Below are positions 16,343-25,676 of a stretch of 64,000 nucleotides of DNA, one piece after another (position 1 is the stretch's first letter; each line of letters opens with the position of its first letter). The stretch covers positions 62,001-126,000 of the forward strand of contig DCWA01000019.1 of assembly GCA_002327445.1 (NCBI GenBank), in the 5' to 3' direction. The position numbers and the translations under genes were made by a program. The notes under the pieces are model-generated. The model saw only the letters and a list, made by a program, of their open reading frames with translations. It searched no databases and was not told the origin of the DNA. This stretch comes from Desulfobacteraceae bacterium UBA2174. GTDB lineage: Bacteria; Desulfobacterota; Desulfobacteria; Desulfobacterales; UBA2174.

Positions 16343-16935
16343 TACGTATCAATCTACTCCCCTTTCGCAGTGCCCGAAAAAAGGAAAATGTCCGGCGCCA
16401 GATTTCGATCTTTGTCCTGGGCGGTTTCCTTGTTGCAGTAAGCCTCTTCGGGTATCATCTGCTGCTGGGCAGCCGGGTGGCGACTCAGGATCAGAAGGTG
16501 GCGGATGCCAAGGCCGACCTGGCTCAGCTTGAAAAGAAGCTGAATGAAATAAAGGAAATGAAGAAAATGCTGGAGACGATCCGGCGCAAGACGGCCGTGA
16601 TCGAGAACCTTGAACTTTCCCGCCAGGCCGCTGTTCGGCTGCTGGATGCCATGGCGCACCTGACGGTGGCGGACCGGATGTATCTCACCGAGCTGAAGAT
16701 CAGCGGGAACATGGTGGAAATGGGAGGGATAGCGGCCGACAACCAGACGATCGCGGGCTTCATGACGCGCCTGGAGGAATCGGGGCTGTTCAAGAAGGTG
16801 GCGCTCAGGTCCACTTCAGCCAATCCCCAGAAGGACGGGAATGTGCTGCAAAAATTCAGCATCAGCGGCGATCGCAAGCCGCTCGAACGCACCGGCAAGC
16901 CGAATCAGGCGCCAGAAAAGGCGGAGAAAAAATGA
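16339..16935 (+). CDS. pilN: Type IV pilus inner-membrane protein PilN
   Basis: A 198-residue bitopic protein. The conserved PilM-docking sequence INLLP is at residues 3-7, followed by a TM helix (ISIFVLGGFLVAVSLFGYHL), a coiled coil (about 55-95) and a ferredoxin-like C-terminal domain. It overlaps pilM and pilO by four bases. Confidence 0.93.
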   Translation: MIRINLLPFRSARKKENVRRQISIFVLGGFLVAVSLFGYHLLLGSRVATQDQKVADAKADLAQLEKKLNEIKEMKKMLETIRRKTAVIENLELSRQAAVRLLDAMAHLTVADRMYLTELKISGNMVEMGGIAADNQTIAGFMTRLEESGLFKKVALRSTSANPQKDGNVLQKFSISGDRKPLERTGKPNQAPEKAEKK

Positions 16936-17576
16936 AGCGGACGAGCCCCGGCGGCAAGCTGACAGCGGCCTTCGATTGGATCGGCAAGCTTTCCAGGCTG
17001 CAGCGGGTGTTGATCTGCGCGGGCACCTTTCTACTGTTGATCGGCCTCTTCGGCTTCCTGTCCTACTGGCCAAAATTCCAGCGGCTGACTGAGCTGGAAA
17101 CAGAATTGAAGGATGTGGAGACCAGACTGGCAGTGGCCCGCAGAACCGCTTCCCAGCTTCCCAAACTGCGCCAGGAGCTCGATGCTGTGACGGTTTCCTT
17201 CAAAACGGTACAGCGGGCGCTTCCGGAAACGGAGGAAATTCCTTCGCTGCTGGCCAGCGTTTCCCAGTGCGGGCGAGATCTGGGCCTGGAATTTCTGCTC
17301 TTTGAGCCCAAGGCTGAAATCAATCGGGAGTTTTTCGCCGAAATACCGGTTTCCATCCGGGTCCAGGGCAGTTACCACGGTGTGGGGCTGTTTCTGGACC
17401 GGGTGGCAAAGTTGCCCCGGATCGTGAATGTGCTCGATCTCAGCATGACGCCGGGCGGCAACCGGGAGCATCCGGGCGGTGGCTTGGTGACATCCTGCAC
17501 GGCGACGACCTACAAGTTCGTCGACACTCCGCCGGTTCAATCCAAGGGGAACCCGCCATCCAGGAAAAGGGAGTGA
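16932..17576 (+). CDS. pilO: Type IV pilus inner-membrane protein PilO
   Basis: A 214-residue bitopic protein with one TM helix (VLICAGTFLLLIGLFGFL), a coiled coil and a PilO-type C-terminal fold (FFAEIPVSIRVQGSYHGVGL). It pairs with PilN in the alignment subcomplex. Start and stop overlap the neighbouring genes. Confidence 0.93.
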   Translation: MKRTSPGGKLTAAFDWIGKLSRLQRVLICAGTFLLLIGLFGFLSYWPKFQRLTELETELKDVETRLAVARRTASQLPKLRQELDAVTVSFKTVQRALPETEEIPSLLASVSQCGRDLGLEFLLFEPKAEINREFFAEIPVSIRVQGSYHGVGLFLDRVAKLPRIVNVLDLSMTPGGNREHPGGGLVTSCTATTYKFVDTPPVQSKGNPPSRKRE

Positions 17577-17582
17577 TGCTAT

Positions 17583-18410
17583 ATGGTCAGACTCCGCCCA
17601 TGGTGTTTTGCCGCTGTACTTTGCCTTTGGGTCGGCATGATCTTTCTGGGCTGCGACGGCTCCGAGCAGGGGTCTCCGGCGGCGACCCAAAAAGTGGTCA
17701 AGGGGAAGGTCCCGGTGGCGCAGGAGAAGGCTCCGGATCCGGCCCAAACGGCCGCCCGGACCGAAGTGGAAAAACCGGCTGCCTCGAAACCGGCGCCCGT
17801 TGAACCGAGTGCTGCCGCCACGCCCACCGAGCCTGCGCAGACACCCGTTCCCGGGGCATCGACCGTTGCGCCGGTTCCTGCGCCATCTCTCGCGAGTCCG
17901 GGACAATCCGATGACAAGGCGGCCCCGCCAGGGGATGTCGGGCCCCCAACGGCTGATACACCCATCGGGGACGACATCTCGTCCGCCAAGCATCTCAAGC
18001 GGCTGCTGACGCTGGAAACCGCCTTCTCCTACGACCCCGAGGGCAAAATCGATCCATTCCGGCCGGTTTTTGGAACCGACGAACCGGAGAGTCTCGCGGA
18101 CAATGCGGGGCAGGATGCCGTGGCGCGCGTCAAACGGATTCCCCAATCCCCCATCGAGATGGTGGACCTTGGACAGCTGAAACTCACCGCGGTGATTCTG
18201 GCGCCCAGCGGCAACCTGGCGATGGTCCAAGACGCCACGGGCAAGGGATACATCGTAAAAAAAGGAACCTTTATCGGCAATCGCGAGGGGCAGGTGACCG
18301 AGATCCTGCCGGATCGGCTGATAGTCACCGAACAGGGAGAGGACGACTTGGGCAAACCGATTACCGAGGCCCGGGAGATCCAGCTTCCCAAACCGCCTGG
18401 AGAGATGTGA
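17583..18410 (+). CDS. pilP: Type IV pilus lipoprotein PilP
   Basis: A 275-residue protein with a lipoprotein-like signal ending at Cys (MIFLGCDGS), a long Pro/Ala/Thr-rich linker (about residues 30-125) and a C-terminal PilP beta-domain (MVDLGQLKLTAVILAPSGN). The linker is longer than in well-studied PilP proteins and may span a thick periplasm. PilP links PilN/PilO to the secretin. Confidence 0.9.
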   Translation: MVRLRPWCFAAVLCLWVGMIFLGCDGSEQGSPAATQKVVKGKVPVAQEKAPDPAQTAARTEVEKPAASKPAPVEPSAAATPTEPAQTPVPGASTVAPVPAPSLASPGQSDDKAAPPGDVGPPTADTPIGDDISSAKHLKRLLTLETAFSYDPEGKIDPFRPVFGTDEPESLADNAGQDAVARVKRIPQSPIEMVDLGQLKLTAVILAPSGNLAMVQDATGKGYIVKKGTFIGNREGQVTEILPDRLIVTEQGEDDLGKPITEAREIQLPKPPGEM

Positions 18411-18411
18411 C

Positions 18412-21051
18412 ATGACCACCACCACAAAAACCTCCACGGGCAGGGCCGTTGCGGCCGTTGTCCTGATCTGGCTGGCGGCGATTTCCGTCGGATGCGCTCC
18501 CCGGATGGCGGGACAGCCTGTGGCACCGGACAGCGGCGCCAGCAAGATCGTCGGAATCAAGGTCGAATCGGACGCTGATACGGATCGCGTCCGCATCCTG
18601 GGCAACCGACCCCTGACCTTCACCACCGCTTCCCAGTCGTCTCCAAGGGGAGTTGTACTCCATTTTCCCCAGACCGAGTTGGCCCTGGCGGATGCTTATA
18701 TGGATCTGGCCGCTTTGGAGACAAGCGGCGTTGTCGCCGGTGTGCGACCGAGCCTTCTGGATACCGATCAGACAACGGCGTTGATCGAGATCGAAATGAA
18801 GGCCGAGGCACCCTACGACGCGGTGCAGGAGGGCGACGAAGTGGTGGTGGCCTTCGTTCGGCCGCTTTACGTCGAGGAACCCGCTCCCGACGCCCCGGGG
18901 CCGGCCCCTCACGCGGCTGCGGCGGTGGAAGAGGCCGCTGCGCCGGAACCGTCCGACACCCTGAACGCTCCCCCGGCGACCCGGCTTGAGGCCATCACGG
19001 TCCAGCGGCTGGAAAACGGCGTCGAGGTCCGGGTCCGGGCCGATGGGCCGATCAAGGATTTCACCTCCTTCACCCTCAGCGGGCCGGATCGGATGGTCTA
19101 TGATATTTTCGGTGTAACCAGTCCATACGTCGGCGAGCAGACCATCGATGCGCAAATGCCGTGGGTGAGTCGGGTGCGCTATTACGGGGACAAGGGAAAA
19201 TTGCGGGTGGTGCTGGACACGAAGGCCGACCGGTTCCAGGCGACCACCGCCAAACCGATTCAAGACGGGCTCCTGATCCATGTGGGGGACGTGGCCCGCA
19301 AGGATGCCGCCGCGTCCGCGGCGCCGAGCGGGGATGCCGGATCCACGGTGTGGATCAACCGGGTCGATTTCTCCGCCGAGCCGTCGGGCAAGTCGGTGGT
19401 GATCGTGGGCACGAGCCGCCCCGTTTCCTACCGGCTGGACAAACTGGGAGACCGCCGCTTGCAGCTGCGCCTGGACGGGGCCCGACTTCCCGACTACCGG
19501 CGCCGGCCCTTGGACACGACGCGGTTTGCCAGCGCGGTGGACCGGGTTCTGCCCGAGGATGGCGGCGTGGGAAAGGATGAAAGCACGGTTGTCATCGAAC
19601 TTCGCCAGACGGTGCCCTACACCGTGGAGCAGGTGGACGACCTGATCCTGGTGCACTTTGATAAACTCCCTGCCGTGGAGCAGCGTGCAGCGGACACTGT
19701 TTTTGCGTCCTTGCCGCCGCAGAGCGGCGAAAAACCGGTCCGGGAGGTCCCTGAACCGGGACTCGCGGGCGAAAACGAAACGGCCGTGGAGGAAGAAAGT
19801 CGGTTTGCCAAAAGAAAGTCTTTCACAGGTGAAAAGATAGCCCTCGATTTTTATGAGACCGATATCAAAAATGTGTTCCGTATCCTGAAGGAAGTCAGCG
19901 GCAAGAATTTTGCCATCGATCCGGATGTCCAAGGCACGGTGACGTTGACCTTCGACAAGCCGGTGCCGTGGGATCAGGTGATGGATCTTGTGCTCCGGAT
20001 GAACCAGCTCGGGCAGGTCATGGAAGGGGATGTGATCCGTATCGCCACCCTGCAAACCCTGCAGAGAGAAGAAAAACTGCGCCAGGACAGCATTGAGGCT
20101 GAACGGAAGACCAAGGAGGCGGAGAAGTCCCTGGATCCGCTGGTTTCCGAATTCATCGCCATCAACTACGCCAATGTGACGGATGTGAAGGATAAGATTG
20201 GTGATCTGGTCAGCAAGGATCGAGGGAGTATCGTCGTCGACCAGAAGAACAGCCAGATACTCATCAACGACACGAAAACCCAGATCGGAAAGATCAAGGA
20301 ACGCATCAAACGGCTGGACAAGATTACGCCGCAAGTCTTGATTGAAGCACGCATCGTAGAGGCGACCAAGAACTTTTCCCGTTCCATCGGGACAAGGTTC
20401 GGCATCGGACCGGGTGAAGATGGTGCCTATAGCGACAGTTTGGGTGGGCTCTGGAATCTTAATCTCTCGTCCAATTTTCCCCAAGGATCCACCGTGGGAT
20501 CGGGATCCGGCGTATCTTTTACCTTTGACAGATTGGTGGGTTCACCGCTTTCCATCAATGCCGCGATCGACGCATCCGAAACGGAGGGGGAAACCAAGAT
20601 AATCAGTTCGCCGAGAATTTTGACCTTGAATGCAGAGGAAGCGGAAATCAAGCAAGGCCTGACAACTTATCAGAACAGGTTGGATGAGAGCGGAAATACG
20701 GTGCCGGAAGAAGTGGAGATCAATCTTGAACTCGCAGTGACACCGGAAATCAAGTCAGATAACCGTATCGACATGAAGATAGAAGTCAAAAAGGAAGATT
20801 TTGCCGGATTGGTCGCCGGGAACATTTCAAAAACCACCAACTTTGCGTCAACGAGATTGTTGGTGAACGATGGAGAGACAATCGTCATCGGAGGGATTAC
20901 GAAGACGCAGAACACGGAATCATTGGAAGGATTGCCCGGACTCCGCAAGGTCCCCATTCTGGGTTTGCTTTTTGGTGCCAAAACCGATTCCACCGAAAAG
21001 CAGGAATTGTTGATATTTATTACCACCAGAATTGCCAAGACAGCGAGCTGA
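18412..21051 (+). CDS. pilQ: Type IV pilus secretin PilQ
   Basis: An 879-residue outer-membrane secretin. The N-terminus is lipoprotein-like (LAAISVGCAP). Two or three AMIN-type peptidoglycan-binding regions follow (about 45-140, 185-290, 310-420), then an STN/N-domain (KIALDFYETDIKNVFRILKE), N1 modules and the secretin core (ETEGETKIISSPRILTLNAE; LPGLRKVPILGLLFGAK). The gene ends 25 bases from a convergent MFS gene. No pilus ATPases or pilins are encoded in this window. Confidence 0.95.
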   Translation: MTTTTKTSTGRAVAAVVLIWLAAISVGCAPRMAGQPVAPDSGASKIVGIKVESDADTDRVRILGNRPLTFTTASQSSPRGVVLHFPQTELALADAYMDLAALETSGVVAGVRPSLLDTDQTTALIEIEMKAEAPYDAVQEGDEVVVAFVRPLYVEEPAPDAPGPAPHAAAAVEEAAAPEPSDTLNAPPATRLEAITVQRLENGVEVRVRADGPIKDFTSFTLSGPDRMVYDIFGVTSPYVGEQTIDAQMPWVSRVRYYGDKGKLRVVLDTKADRFQATTAKPIQDGLLIHVGDVARKDAAASAAPSGDAGSTVWINRVDFSAEPSGKSVVIVGTSRPVSYRLDKLGDRRLQLRLDGARLPDYRRRPLDTTRFASAVDRVLPEDGGVGKDESTVVIELRQTVPYTVEQVDDLILVHFDKLPAVEQRAADTVFASLPPQSGEKPVREVPEPGLAGENETAVEEESRFAKRKSFTGEKIALDFYETDIKNVFRILKEVSGKNFAIDPDVQGTVTLTFDKPVPWDQVMDLVLRMNQLGQVMEGDVIRIATLQTLQREEKLRQDSIEAERKTKEAEKSLDPLVSEFIAINYANVTDVKDKIGDLVSKDRGSIVVDQKNSQILINDTKTQIGKIKERIKRLDKITPQVLIEARIVEATKNFSRSIGTRFGIGPGEDGAYSDSLGGLWNLNLSSNFPQGSTVGSGSGVSFTFDRLVGSPLSINAAIDASETEGETKIISSPRILTLNAEEAEIKQGLTTYQNRLDESGNTVPEEVEINLELAVTPEIKSDNRIDMKIEVKKEDFAGLVAGNISKTTNFASTRLLVNDGETIVIGGITKTQNTESLEGLPGLRKVPILGLLFGAKTDSTEKQELLIFITTRIAKTAS

Positions 21052-21075
21052 CCCAATCGGCGGGTTGCTTCGAAT

Positions 21076-22368
21076 TCAGGGCCTGTTATGAACTGAAAAT
21101 TTAGCGAAATTTGAGAAGTTCAGCACCCCCATGAGCACCAGGCCGGCGAAGGTCATCAAGGCCGAGGTGCCGAAGGCGGCCTGATAGGCCAGGATTTCCG
21201 ACAGACCGCGGTGAATGAGCAGATCGGTGAGCGGGCCGGCGATGAGGGTCCCGGCCAAGCCCCAGGAGAGAAAGAAGGTGGCGTTGAACCATCCGAAGCG
21301 TCGGGCGCGCAAGGCTTCGGGCATCAGGGTCGAAGCCAGGGTATAGGCCGAGGCGAGGATGGTGACGTCGGCGATGCCTCGCAGCACGTGAGCGATATAG
21401 ATCCAGCGCAAATCCAGGCTGAAGGCGAGAATCAGCAGGGCCGCGATGGCTGCCAGGGTCCCGAGTATCAGGGTGTTGCCGTTTCCCAGGCGGCGGCTCA
21501 GCCGGCCGGTGACCAGACCGGTGGCGATCATGGCAGCCGATTGGGTGTTGAAAATGTAGCCCAGCACCTGGCTGGAAACGTTCAGCCCGGATTCGATCGT
21601 CAGATACTGGCTCACCATGACTACGACGGCGTTGCGGCCGAAGTTGATCAGGACCATGGCTGCCAGGAAAATAACGAAGGTTTTGCCTGATTCGAAATCC
21701 GTTGGATCCCCGGTCATCGATGCCCGGGCTGGTCCCTTCTGTGAAATCCCTCCCTCGGGAACCATGGCCATGGGCACCACTGAAAGCAGCATCACGGCCG
21801 AAGCCACGAAAAACAAGGTGCCGCTTTCAAATCCCCATCCGTTGTAACGGGCTCCGAGTCCGTCGTAGAAAAGCCCTCCGATCCAGACCCCGAAGATGCG
21901 GCCCAGTCCGCCGAGACTGGCGAGTCGCCCCTGGACGGACGTGCGGTCCGCCTCCCGGTAGATGTCGCTGATCAGGGCGCTCCAGCCCACGTTGGACATG
22001 GACCAGAAGATCTCCACCAGCGACAACCCGGCGATGATGACATAACCGGCCAAGAGGCGGGTAGTCGGCAGGGTGTGGGCGTACCAGACCGCCAGGGTAC
22101 CGAAGGCCGCCAGGATCTCTCCAGCGACGATGAGGCTGCGCCGCTTTTGCAGCCGATCCGAAAGCGGTCCCCAGCAGAAGGTCTGGAAGACCACGTTGAG
22201 CAGCATCGGCAGGGTGGAGAAAAGGGTCGTCTCGGTAACGCTGAGGCCGAGAAAATGGCGCAGGTAAACCGACAGGTAGGCGTAAAACAGCCCCCGGCGG
22301 AACATGGCGAGCATCTCGAAGGAGGAGATGCCCAAAAAAGCGCCCCATCGCGCACCGATGCCTTTCAC
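21076..22368 (-). CDS. Major facilitator superfamily transporter
   Basis: A 430-residue MFS permease with about twelve TM segments. The signature between TM2 and TM3 is degenerate but present (GPLSDRLQKRRSLIVAGE). The central loop (about 205-225) separates two six-helix halves. The substrate is not deducible. It begins three bases after the Tim44-like gene, so the two are co-transcribed. Confidence 0.88.
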   Translation of the reverse strand: MKGIGARWGAFLGISSFEMLAMFRRGLFYAYLSVYLRHFLGLSVTETTLFSTLPMLLNVVFQTFCWGPLSDRLQKRRSLIVAGEILAAFGTLAVWYAHTLPTTRLLAGYVIIAGLSLVEIFWSMSNVGWSALISDIYREADRTSVQGRLASLGGLGRIFGVWIGGLFYDGLGARYNGWGFESGTLFFVASAVMLLSVVPMAMVPEGGISQKGPARASMTGDPTDFESGKTFVIFLAAMVLINFGRNAVVVMVSQYLTIESGLNVSSQVLGYIFNTQSAAMIATGLVTGRLSRRLGNGNTLILGTLAAIAALLILAFSLDLRWIYIAHVLRGIADVTILASAYTLASTLMPEALRARRFGWFNATFFLSWGLAGTLIAGPLTDLLIHRGLSEILAYQAAFGTSALMTFAGLVLMGVLNFSNFAKFSVHNRP

Positions 22369-22371
22369 GGA

Positions 22372-23328
22372 TCAGCCGATGCCTTCCAACTTCCAGTCAG
22401 ACGTGCCTTCCGGCGCTGCAAAGGTCCAGTTTTCTTCGAATTTTACTGGGTTGGTGGGGTCGCCTTCGATCACTTCGCCCGTTTGCGAGGAAACGGTGTA
22501 GTCGAGCAGATTGGCGGTGAATTTCACCGTTACCCAGGCGTGGCCGCGGTCGTGCCCGGCGTCGACGATTTCCACCGAACGCACGGCGATGTTTTCCAGC
22601 CGGTTGACCACCCCGCGGGATTTCATCTCTTCCATCTGGCGGCGGTACTCGGCGGCGAGGTCGGCGCCGATCAGCCCTTCCACCAGCGACAGGTCCTGGC
22701 GCATCCAGGCCGCCTGGATCTTGAAGAAGGTGTCCTGGGCCCCTTCGCGGAACAGATCGGGGTCAAAGTGCGGGTCGCTGCGGCGCACCGCCTCGATGCC
22801 GCCGCCGGCGCCCGACGCCGGGGCGATGTCCGGCATCGGCGTATCGTCATAGGTCTCGGCCGTGGTGTCGAAGGTTCGATATGGCCCTTGGCCACCGTAG
22901 GAGGCGGCGGTCGATTGCTGCCTGGCGGGTCGAACGAACCGCTTGAAAATAAACCAGGCCAGCCCACCCAACAGCAAAATCTCGATCAAGCCGATGCCGC
23001 TGCCACCGAATCCGCCCATCCCGCCGTGGGCTGGGCTGCCGAAGATCATGCCGCCGATCATGCCGCCGAGTAGTCCTCCGGCCATCCCGCGCATGAAACT
23101 GCTGGAGCCGAAAGGCTGGCGGTTGAAGGTCGGGGAACCGGCTGGCGGCTGTTGTGCGGTGCGCGGCGGTGTGCTTGACCGGGAAAAGGTCCGGCTGCCG
23201 GAAAAGCTTCGGCCGCCGCGGGGAGCCCGGGCCTCGGCCTGGTCCACGCTGACCAGAGCGATAAAAAGGAGTGCAACGGCTGCCAGAGCAGCGGCGACAA
23301 ACCGTCGAATGGAAGGATTCTGCATCAC
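22372..23328 (-). CDS. Tim44-like domain protein with signal peptide
   Basis: A 318-residue protein with an N-terminal signal (VAAALAAVALLFIALVSVDQ), an Arg/Ser/Gly-rich region, a Gly/Met-rich segment (about 80-115), one TM helix (GLIEILLLGGLAWFIFKRFV) and a C-terminal Tim44-like domain (RQDLSLVEGLIGADLAAEYR; HAWVTVKFTANLLDYTV). Bacterial members are membrane-tethered proteins of unknown role. It heads a two-gene operon with the MFS transporter. Confidence 0.85.
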   Translation of the reverse strand: MMQNPSIRRFVAAALAAVALLFIALVSVDQAEARAPRGGRSFSGSRTFSRSSTPPRTAQQPPAGSPTFNRQPFGSSSFMRGMAGGLLGGMIGGMIFGSPAHGGMGGFGGSGIGLIEILLLGGLAWFIFKRFVRPARQQSTAASYGGQGPYRTFDTTAETYDDTPMPDIAPASGAGGGIEAVRRSDPHFDPDLFREGAQDTFFKIQAAWMRQDLSLVEGLIGADLAAEYRRQMEEMKSRGVVNRLENIAVRSVEIVDAGHDRGHAWVTVKFTANLLDYTVSSQTGEVIEGDPTNPVKFEENWTFAAPEGTSDWKLEGIG

Positions 23329-23451
23329 TTAACCTCCGTGGAAATCGATGTGATAAAGATTCTCCTTTTACCCTGACCCGCCGGACAGGTCAAGACGGCC
23401 TGGACGAAACGGGTTTCCTTTTTTCCGGCGCCGTCGGATCGAATCCGGTGA

Positions 23452-23480
23452 TTGACAGGCCCGGCGCAAGCTTCTATTTA
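23452..23480 (+). promoter_or_regulatory. Sigma-70 promoter of the LPS operon
   Basis: A perfect TTGACA (23452-23457), a 17-base spacer and TATTTA (23475-23480). The -10 box overlaps an upstream in-frame ATG of waaF (23480), which therefore cannot be the translation start. Confidence 0.6.
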
Positions 23481-23521
23481 TGCCCACCGCCTATTTACTA
23501 AAGGAGGAAGGCTGGATTGCG

Positions 23522-24574
23522 ATGAAACCGGTGGTGAAAACAGGCCGTATCCGGCGCTTGCTGGTGCGCTCGACCAACTGGATCGGCGATGCGGTGATGA
23601 CCACGCCGGCGATCCGTTCGATCCGCCGCAGTTTTCCGGCCGCCAAGATCACTCTCTTGGCCAAACCCTGGGTGCTGCCGGTTTTTGCTCACAGCCCGCA
23701 CGTCGATCGTTTTTTGGTTTATGATGTCCAGGGGCGCCATCGGGGTATTGCCGGTCGGTGGCGGCTCGTCAACGATATCCGCCGCAAGCGGTTCGACGCC
23801 GCCATTCTATTGCAAAACGCCTTCGAGGCCGCTCTGATCGCGGCCGCAGCCGGCATCCCGATCCGTATCGGCTTCGACACCGACGGCCGGACGCCGCTGC
23901 TCACCCACCCGGTGCGGCGGCCGCCGGGAATCAAACGGCGGCATCAAACAGACTATTACCTGCAAATCCTGCGCGGCGCGGGACTGGTCGCGGGGGATTC
24001 GCGGCTCGAGTTGACCCTGGCCGAAGCGGATCGCCAGCGGGCCGTCCGGCGGGTGGCCCTCGAAGGCATCGATTCGGCTCTCCCGCTGGTGGGTTTGAAT
24101 CCCAGCGCCACCTTCGGGCCGGCCAAACAGTGGCCCGAGGATCGCTATGCGGCCCTGGGCGACTGGCTCGCGGACCGATACGGGGCGCAGATCCTGATTT
24201 TTGGCGGGCCGGGCGATGAGGCGTTGGGGCAGCGCATCAGCGATGCCATGGGCCGGCGGCCGGTGAACCTGGCCGGGCGCACCGACTTGGCCGAAGCCAT
24301 GGCTTTGATCGGCATGCTCGATTTGTTTGTGACCAACGATTCGGGATTGATGCACGTGGCCGCTGCGCTGGACGTGCCCTTGATTGCCATCTTTGGCTCC
24401 ACCAACCCGGTGACCACCGGCCCTTGGGGCAGCTGCAGCCGGGTGGTGCGCACCGACGTGCCGTGCAGCCCGTGTCTCAAGCCATTTTGCCGCTACGGCC
24501 ACCTGGACTGCATGCGGCGCATCACCGTGGCGCAGCTTCAGCAGGAGGCGGCCACCATTCTCGGCCAGCCATGA
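23522..24574 (+). CDS. waaF: Lipopolysaccharide heptosyltransferase II
   Basis: A 350-residue GT9 enzyme that adds the second L-glycero-D-manno-heptose of the LPS inner core on the cytoplasmic face. The N-terminal acceptor motif STNWIGDAVMTTPAIRSIRR and the ADP-heptose motif VTNDSGLMHVAAALDVPLIA are clear. I chose the ATG at 23522 because AAAGGAGG lies 12 bases upstream and the promoter overlaps the alternative start. The stop overlaps the waaC start (ATGA). First gene of an LPS operon running to about 30.2 kb. Confidence 0.93.
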   Translation: MKPVVKTGRIRRLLVRSTNWIGDAVMTTPAIRSIRRSFPAAKITLLAKPWVLPVFAHSPHVDRFLVYDVQGRHRGIAGRWRLVNDIRRKRFDAAILLQNAFEAALIAAAAGIPIRIGFDTDGRTPLLTHPVRRPPGIKRRHQTDYYLQILRGAGLVAGDSRLELTLAEADRQRAVRRVALEGIDSALPLVGLNPSATFGPAKQWPEDRYAALGDWLADRYGAQILIFGGPGDEALGQRISDAMGRRPVNLAGRTDLAEAMALIGMLDLFVTNDSGLMHVAAALDVPLIAIFGSTNPVTTGPWGSCSRVVRTDVPCSPCLKPFCRYGHLDCMRRITVAQLQQEAATILGQP

Positions 24575-25635
24575 AGATTCTGATCGTCAAGCTCAGCGCC
24601 ATCGGCGATGTGATCCACACCCTGCCGGCGCTTTGCGCCCTGCGCCGCCACTTGCCCACGGCGCAGATCGACTGGGTGGTGGAAGAGGCCGCCGCAGACT
24701 TGGTGGTCGGGCATCCGGATCTCGACCGGGTGATCGTCTCGCGCCGCAAGGCATGGATGCGGGATTTGATAGACCGTTCGCGGCGTCCGGGGGCACTGGC
24801 TGAAATCAATCGTTTCTTCGGCGAGTTGCGAAGTACTCGCTACGACCTGATTCTCGATTTTCAGGCGTTGTTGAAAAGCGCGCTGGTGGTGGCACTGGCC
24901 CGGGGGCGCCGCAAGGTGGGGTTTGGCCGGGGCCTGGAACACATGGAACACAGCTACCACGTCCTCTCCGAACGCATCCGGCCGCCGAGCATGGAAGTGC
25001 ATGCCCTCACGCGCAATCTGATGATGGTGCAGGCCCTGGGCGTGCCGGTGGCGGAGGTGGCCTATCGCCTGCCGGTGACGGAGGCGGATTGGACGGCGGT
25101 TGAACTGCTGCTGGCGAATGGGGGAATTGGCGGGAATCGTCCGCTGGTGGCGATCAACCCCGTGGCCCAGTGGCCCACCAAACTGTGGCCGGAGGAGCGC
25201 TTCGCCCTTCTTGCGGATCGACTGCTGGAGCGCTACGATGTGTCCGTCGTATTTACCGGCGGCAGTGGAGATCGACCGGTGACAGAGCGGATCGTCGGCG
25301 CCATGAAACGGCCGGCGCTGGACTTGAGCGGCCGGACATCCCTGAAACAACTGGCGGCCCTTTATAAGCGTGCCCGGCTGGTGGTGAGCACCGACACGGG
25401 CCCCATGCACCTGGCCGCCGCCGTCGGTACTCCGGTGGTGGCCCTGTTCGGCCCCACCGCCCCGTGGCGCACCGGACCTTTCGGCCCGGGGCATCACATC
25501 GTGCGCGCCCCGGCGCCCTGCGCCCCCTGTTTCAAGCGCCGCTGCGATGCCGGCGGCTGCATGCACCGCATTTCGGTGGATCGCGTGCTGGCGGCGGTGA
25601 ATGGAAACTTGAAACTTGAAACAGTGCCTTTCTGA
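24571..25635 (+). CDS. waaC: Lipopolysaccharide heptosyltransferase I
   Basis: A 354-residue GT9 enzyme that attaches the first heptose to Kdo. Motifs are KILIVKLSAIGDVIHTLPAL at the N-terminus and VSTDTGPMHLAAAVGTPVVA in the donor site. It starts at the ATG overlapping the waaF stop. The C-terminus has a Cys cluster (CAPCFKRRCDAGGCMHRI) similar to one in waaF; this occurs in many GT9 proteins and is of unclear role. Confidence 0.92.
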   Translation: MKILIVKLSAIGDVIHTLPALCALRRHLPTAQIDWVVEEAAADLVVGHPDLDRVIVSRRKAWMRDLIDRSRRPGALAEINRFFGELRSTRYDLILDFQALLKSALVVALARGRRKVGFGRGLEHMEHSYHVLSERIRPPSMEVHALTRNLMMVQALGVPVAEVAYRLPVTEADWTAVELLLANGGIGGNRPLVAINPVAQWPTKLWPEERFALLADRLLERYDVSVVFTGGSGDRPVTERIVGAMKRPALDLSGRTSLKQLAALYKRARLVVSTDTGPMHLAAAVGTPVVALFGPTAPWRTGPFGPGHHIVRAPAPCAPCFKRRCDAGGCMHRISVDRVLAAVNGNLKLETVPF

Positions 25636-25676
25636 TGCCTTCTTCAAGCTTTGAAAGAGCGCTACGTGGAACCGGG

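Noticed and set aside
23480..23521. Upstream ATG start for waaF
   Set aside because: The codon overlaps the -10 box and lies before the AAAGGAGG ribosome site.
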